The position numbers and the translations under genes were made by a program. Positions 14,122 through 16,263 of a DNA stretch of 16,263 bases are shown here, in pieces. The notes under the pieces were generated by a model. It did no database searches and was not told the DNA's origin. It saw nothing but the letters and a program-made list of their open reading frames with translations. Position 1 is the stretch's first letter. The number at the start of each line of letters is the position of its first letter. Source of the stretch: 13-2-20CM-68-14 sp035640035. Lineage in GTDB: Bacteria; Actinomycetota; Thermoleophilia; Gaiellales; Gaiellaceae. The stretch lies in contig DASQWX010000093.1 of the NCBI GenBank assembly GCA_035640035.1, positions 1 to 16,263 of the forward strand. Reading direction: 5' to 3'.

Positions 14122-14628
14122 GTGACCGTCTTCAACCTCCGAACTCTGAAGCTGCGCTCCGGCGAGCAGTTCGTCGACGCCCGTGACATCAGGCTCGAAC
14201 CGCTCGAGCTGGGCGGCCAGCGTTACCTACCCGTGCCCGAAACCGTCCCCACCGAGCTCTCGATCACGCGCGCGAGCACCGGGACGGTGTTCGAGCTCCG
14301 CTTTCGGAACCGCCTGCACGGGCCGTGCTACCGCTGTCTCAACGACGCGGTGTTGGAGCTGCCGATCTCGGCACGCGAGTACCAGGCGACGAACCCCGAT
14401 TCGGAGGAGCTCCGCACGCCTTATCTCGACGACGATCGCCTCGACCTCTCGGCCTGGGCGCGCGACGCCGTCGCCCTCGCGCTGCCCGAGCAGATCCTCT
14501 GCCGGCCCGACTGCGCGGGTCTCTGCCCGATCTGCGGCAAGGACCTGAACGCCGAGCCGCACTCGCACGACGAGGAGCAGCCCGACTCGCGCTGGGCCGC
14601 GCTCGCCGAGCTGCGCGACAGGCTCTAG
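14122..14628 (+). CDS. yceD: DUF177 (YceD-like) zinc-cysteine protein
   Basis: This 168-residue protein belongs to the DUF177/YceD family, linked in bacteria and plants to 23S rRNA or large-subunit accumulation. The N-terminal half carries LEPLELGGQRYLPVPETVP and a beta-rich VFELRFRNRLHGPCYRCL. Six cysteines form likely zinc sites: Cys69/Cys72 in CYRC, and Cys127, Cys131, Cys135, Cys138 in CRPDCAGLCPICGKDLN, the family hallmark. Length is normal. The GTG at 14122 follows a -10-like hexamer by 6 nt. In most genomes the next gene is rpmF (L32); here a structured 97-nt gap and an ABC-F gene follow instead, so the usual DUF177-rpmF pairing is broken. Confidence 0.88.
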   Translation: MTVFNLRTLKLRSGEQFVDARDIRLEPLELGGQRYLPVPETVPTELSITRASTGTVFELRFRNRLHGPCYRCLNDAVLELPISAREYQATNPDSEELRTPYLDDDRLDLSAWARDAVALALPEQILCRPDCAGLCPICGKDLNAEPHSHDEEQPDSRWAALAELRDRL

Positions 14629-14636
14629 AATTCGCC

Positions 14637-14654
14637 GCGGCGCTCAGGCGCCGC
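14637..14654 (+). terminator. GC-rich hairpin after the DUF177 gene
   Basis: GCGGCGC (14637-14643) pairs perfectly with GCGCCGC (14648-14654) around a TCAG tetraloop, 8 nt after the DUF177 stop. The downstream sequence is only weakly T-rich, so terminator strength is uncertain. It may also be the first element of the ABC-F leader. Confidence 0.45.
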
Positions 14655-14657
14655 TCT

Positions 14658-14669
14658 ATGAAGGCCTAG
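14658..14669 (+). CDS. Candidate three-codon leader ORF (Met-Lys-Ala) upstream of the ABC-F gene
   Basis: ATG-AAG-GCC-TAG lies 57 nt before the ABC-F start. The base after its stop is the first base of the inverted repeat at 14670-14717. A partial Shine-Dalgarno (AGGCG, 14646-14650) lies 7 nt upstream. Very short upstream ORFs are known in leaders of some ABC-F and other ribosome-targeting-antibiotic resistance genes. By itself such an ORF is easily a chance event; only its position against the repeat makes it notable. Confidence 0.25.
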   Translation: MKA

Positions 14670-14721
14670 CTGACGAAACCTTGTTCTTCGCGCCCACCGG
14701 GCGCGTCGGCTCGTCAGGAGG
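14670..14721 (+). promoter_or_regulatory. Nested inverted repeat overlapping the ABC-F ribosome binding site
   Basis: CTGACGA (14670-14676) pairs perfectly with TCGTCAG (14711-14717). Inside it CGCGCCC (14689-14695) pairs with GGGCGCG (14699-14705). The 3' outer arm includes the first two bases of the perfect Shine-Dalgarno AGGAGG (14716-14721), which is 4 nt from the TTG at 14726. Folding would hinder initiation, and disruption of the outer stem would free the site. This fits a translational attenuator, although the outer stem encloses a 34-nt interior and its stability was not computed. Confidence 0.5.
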
Positions 14722-14725
14722 CCTC

Positions 14726-16263
14726 TTGCACTCGATCACGCTCGACAACGTCACGAAGTCCTACGGTGCCCGCGTCGTCATCGCCGGCGCCTCGCTCGTC
14801 GTCGGCGACGGCGCCCGGATCGGCGTCGTCGGGCCGAACGGCGCCGGCAAGACGACCCTGCTCCGTCTGCTCGCAGGGTTGGAGCAGGCCGATTCGGGCT
14901 CCGTCCGCCGAACCCCGGCCGATCTTCGCGTCGGATATCTCCCGCAAGAGCTCGCCGCGCGACCGGGAGAAGCGCTCTTCCAGTACCTCGGCAGGAGAAC
15001 CGGCGTCGCGGCCGCGGAGGAGGAGGTCGAGCGGTTGGCGGACCGGCTCGCCGACGACCCGGCGCTGGCCGAGTCGTATTCGGACGCGCTCGATCGTTTT
15101 CTCGCGCTCGGCGGAGCCGACCTGGCGGCGAGGGCGTCTTCCGTCTGTGCCGAGGTCGGCCTCGAGGGCCGGCTCCCACAACCGCTCGAAACGCTCTCGG
15201 GAGGGCAGGCGGCTCGTGCTCGGCTCGCGGTCCTGCTGCTCTCCAGATTCGACGTCTACTGCCTCGACGAGCCGACGAACGATCTCGACTTCGACGGTCT
15301 CGCCCGTCTCGAGGGGTTCGTCGACCGGCTGCGCGGCAGCCTCGTCGTGATCTCGCACGACCGGGCCTTCCTCGATCGGACGGTCGACCGGATCGTCGAG
15401 ATCGACGAGGGCGACGGGGGCGTGCAGGTATGGCCCGGCAACTGGTCCGAGTACGAACGCCGGCGCGAACAGGCTCGCGCCGCCGCCTACCGTCGCTTCG
15501 CCGACGTCCAGGGCCGGCGACACGAGCTCGAGAAGCTGATCCGGCGGCGGCGCGGCGAGGCGAAGACCGGCGCGTCGCTCGCGAAACGCACGGGCGGCGC
15601 GGACCGGCGCGGGACCCACGCGCTGATGACGAAGGTCCGCCAGGCGGAGCGTGCACTCGAGCGACTCGAGCGGGTTGAGAAACCCTTCGAGCCGTGGCAG
15701 CTCCAGCTCGACCTGACGGCGCAGGATCGGAGCAGCGACATCGTCGTCCGGCTCGAGCGAGCAGTCATCGAGCGCGGCTCCTTCCGACTCGGGCCGGTCG
15801 ATCTGGAGCTGCGGTGGGGAGACCGGCTCGTCGTCTCGGGCCCGAACGGCAGCGGCAAGACGACGCTGCTCCAGGCCTTGCTCGGCACGGCACCGCTGTC
15901 GGCCGGCCGCCGCGTTGTCGGTCAGCGCGTCGTCATCGGCGAGCTGGACCAGGGGCGGGATCGCTTTGCGAGCGCGGAGTCTCTCGCAGCGGCGTTCCCG
16001 GAAGAGGCCGGCCTGACCCGCGAGGCGACCCGAACGCTCCTGGCGAAGTTCGGGCTCGGCGCCGACGAGGTCGTTCGTCCCGCCGGGACTCTTTCGCCGG
16101 GCGAGCGAACACGCGCCGCGCTCGCGCTGCTGATGGCACGCGGTGTCAACTGCCTCGTGCTCGACGAGCCGACGAATCACCTCGATCTGCCCGCGATCGA
16201 AGAGCTCGAGCGGGCGCTGGTCGACTACAGCGGCACCATCGTGCTCGTCACGCACGACCGCCG
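14726..16263 (+). CDS. ABC-F family ATPase (partial, runs off the right edge)
   Basis: This is an ABC-F protein: two ABC ATPase domains joined by a helical linker and no membrane segment. ABC-F proteins act on the ribosome, rescuing stalled complexes or displacing antibiotics. Domain 1 has GPNGAGKTT (36-44), LSGGQ and LDEPTNDLD (Asp181, Glu182). An arginine-rich helical linker follows (about 235-310, including KLIRRRRGEAKTG). Domain 2 has GPNGSGKTT (372-380), the variant signature LSPGE and LDEPTNHLD (Asp480, Glu481), and the window ends at the switch histidine in THDR. About 512 codons are present, near full length. The TTG start is set by a perfect AGGAGG 4 nt upstream and the family-like N-terminus SITLDNVTKSYG. 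Whether it is a resistance or housekeeping member cannot be decided here. Confidence 0.92.
   Translation, partial: MHSITLDNVTKSYGARVVIAGASLVVGDGARIGVVGPNGAGKTTLLRLLAGLEQADSGSVRRTPADLRVGYLPQELAARPGEALFQYLGRRTGVAAAEEEVERLADRLADDPALAESYSDALDRFLALGGADLAARASSVCAEVGLEGRLPQPLETLSGGQAARARLAVLLLSRFDVYCLDEPTNDLDFDGLARLEGFVDRLRGSLVVISHDRAFLDRTVDRIVEIDEGDGGVQVWPGNWSEYERRREQARAAAYRRFADVQGRRHELEKLIRRRRGEAKTGASLAKRTGGADRRGTHALMTKVRQAERALERLERVEKPFEPWQLQLDLTAQDRSSDIVVRLERAVIERGSFRLGPVDLELRWGDRLVVSGPNGSGKTTLLQALLGTAPLSAGRRVVGQRVVIGELDQGRDRFASAESLAAAFPEEAGLTREATRTLLAKFGLGADEVVRPAGTLSPGERTRAALALLMARGVNCLVLDEPTNHLDLPAIEELERALVDYSGTIVLVTHDR

Noticed and set aside
14726..16263. LSPGE in place of LSGGQ in the second ABC domain as an inactivating change
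   Set aside because: LSPGE is a familiar second-domain variant in actinobacterial ABC-F proteins as I recall them, and Walker A, Walker B and the catalytic glutamate are intact.

Overview
The window is a dense, GC-rich stretch of bacterial chromosome with all 20 supported genes on the + strand. The stop codon of one gene commonly overlaps the start of the next (TGATG, ATGA, GTGA, TTGA, TAGTG). Composition, the frequent GTG/TTG starts, a four-cysteine L28, and a SepIVA-like coiled-coil protein near coaD and a DUF177 gene all point to Actinomycetota. My best guess is a deep-branching lineage such as Thermoleophilia/Gaiellales, but that placement is inference. I see no tRNA, rRNA, CRISPR array, transposase or prophage gene.

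Layout. 1-1971: end of fmt, then rsmB and rpe. 1968-5995: a complete riboflavin gene set (ribD, an unknown 82-aa gene, ribE, ribBA, ribH) with no recognisable FMN riboswitch. 6034-6225: rpmB. 6261-11518: an Asp23 protein, a FakA-type fatty-acid kinase, a lone receiver domain, a DegV/FakB-type protein and recG. This is the familiar rpmB-asp23-fakA-recG neighbourhood, with the receiver domain inserted between kinase and fatty-acid carrier. 11633-13574: rsmD, coaD, an unknown 118-aa protein with an internal duplication and a MinD-like tail, and a SepIVA-like coiled-coil protein. 13582-14628: a nitroreductase and a zinc-cysteine DUF177 protein, without the usual rpmF. 14726-16263: an ABC-F ATPase running off the right edge, preceded by a structured leader.

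Two signals stand out. First, at least six genes carry a TANNNT -10-like hexamer ending 6-8 nt before the start codon and no Shine-Dalgarno. This is the layout of leaderless transcripts, and it divides the array into units starting at rpe, ribE, ribBA, rpmB, the receiver gene and the DUF177 gene (probably also the SepIVA-like gene). Second, the ABC-F gene is the opposite case. It has a perfect AGGAGG whose first two bases lie in the 3' arm of a 7-bp inverted repeat. The 5' arm of that repeat starts directly after a three-codon ORF (Met-Lys-Ala-stop). That geometry fits ribosome-stalling attenuation of an antibiotic-resistance-type ABC-F gene.

Other oddities are a lumazine synthase with an extremely acidic extension of about 90 residues, short dyads between several units, and compact versions of RibD, RibE and the SepIVA-like protein. 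Family assignments rest on motifs read by eye. No database search was possible.
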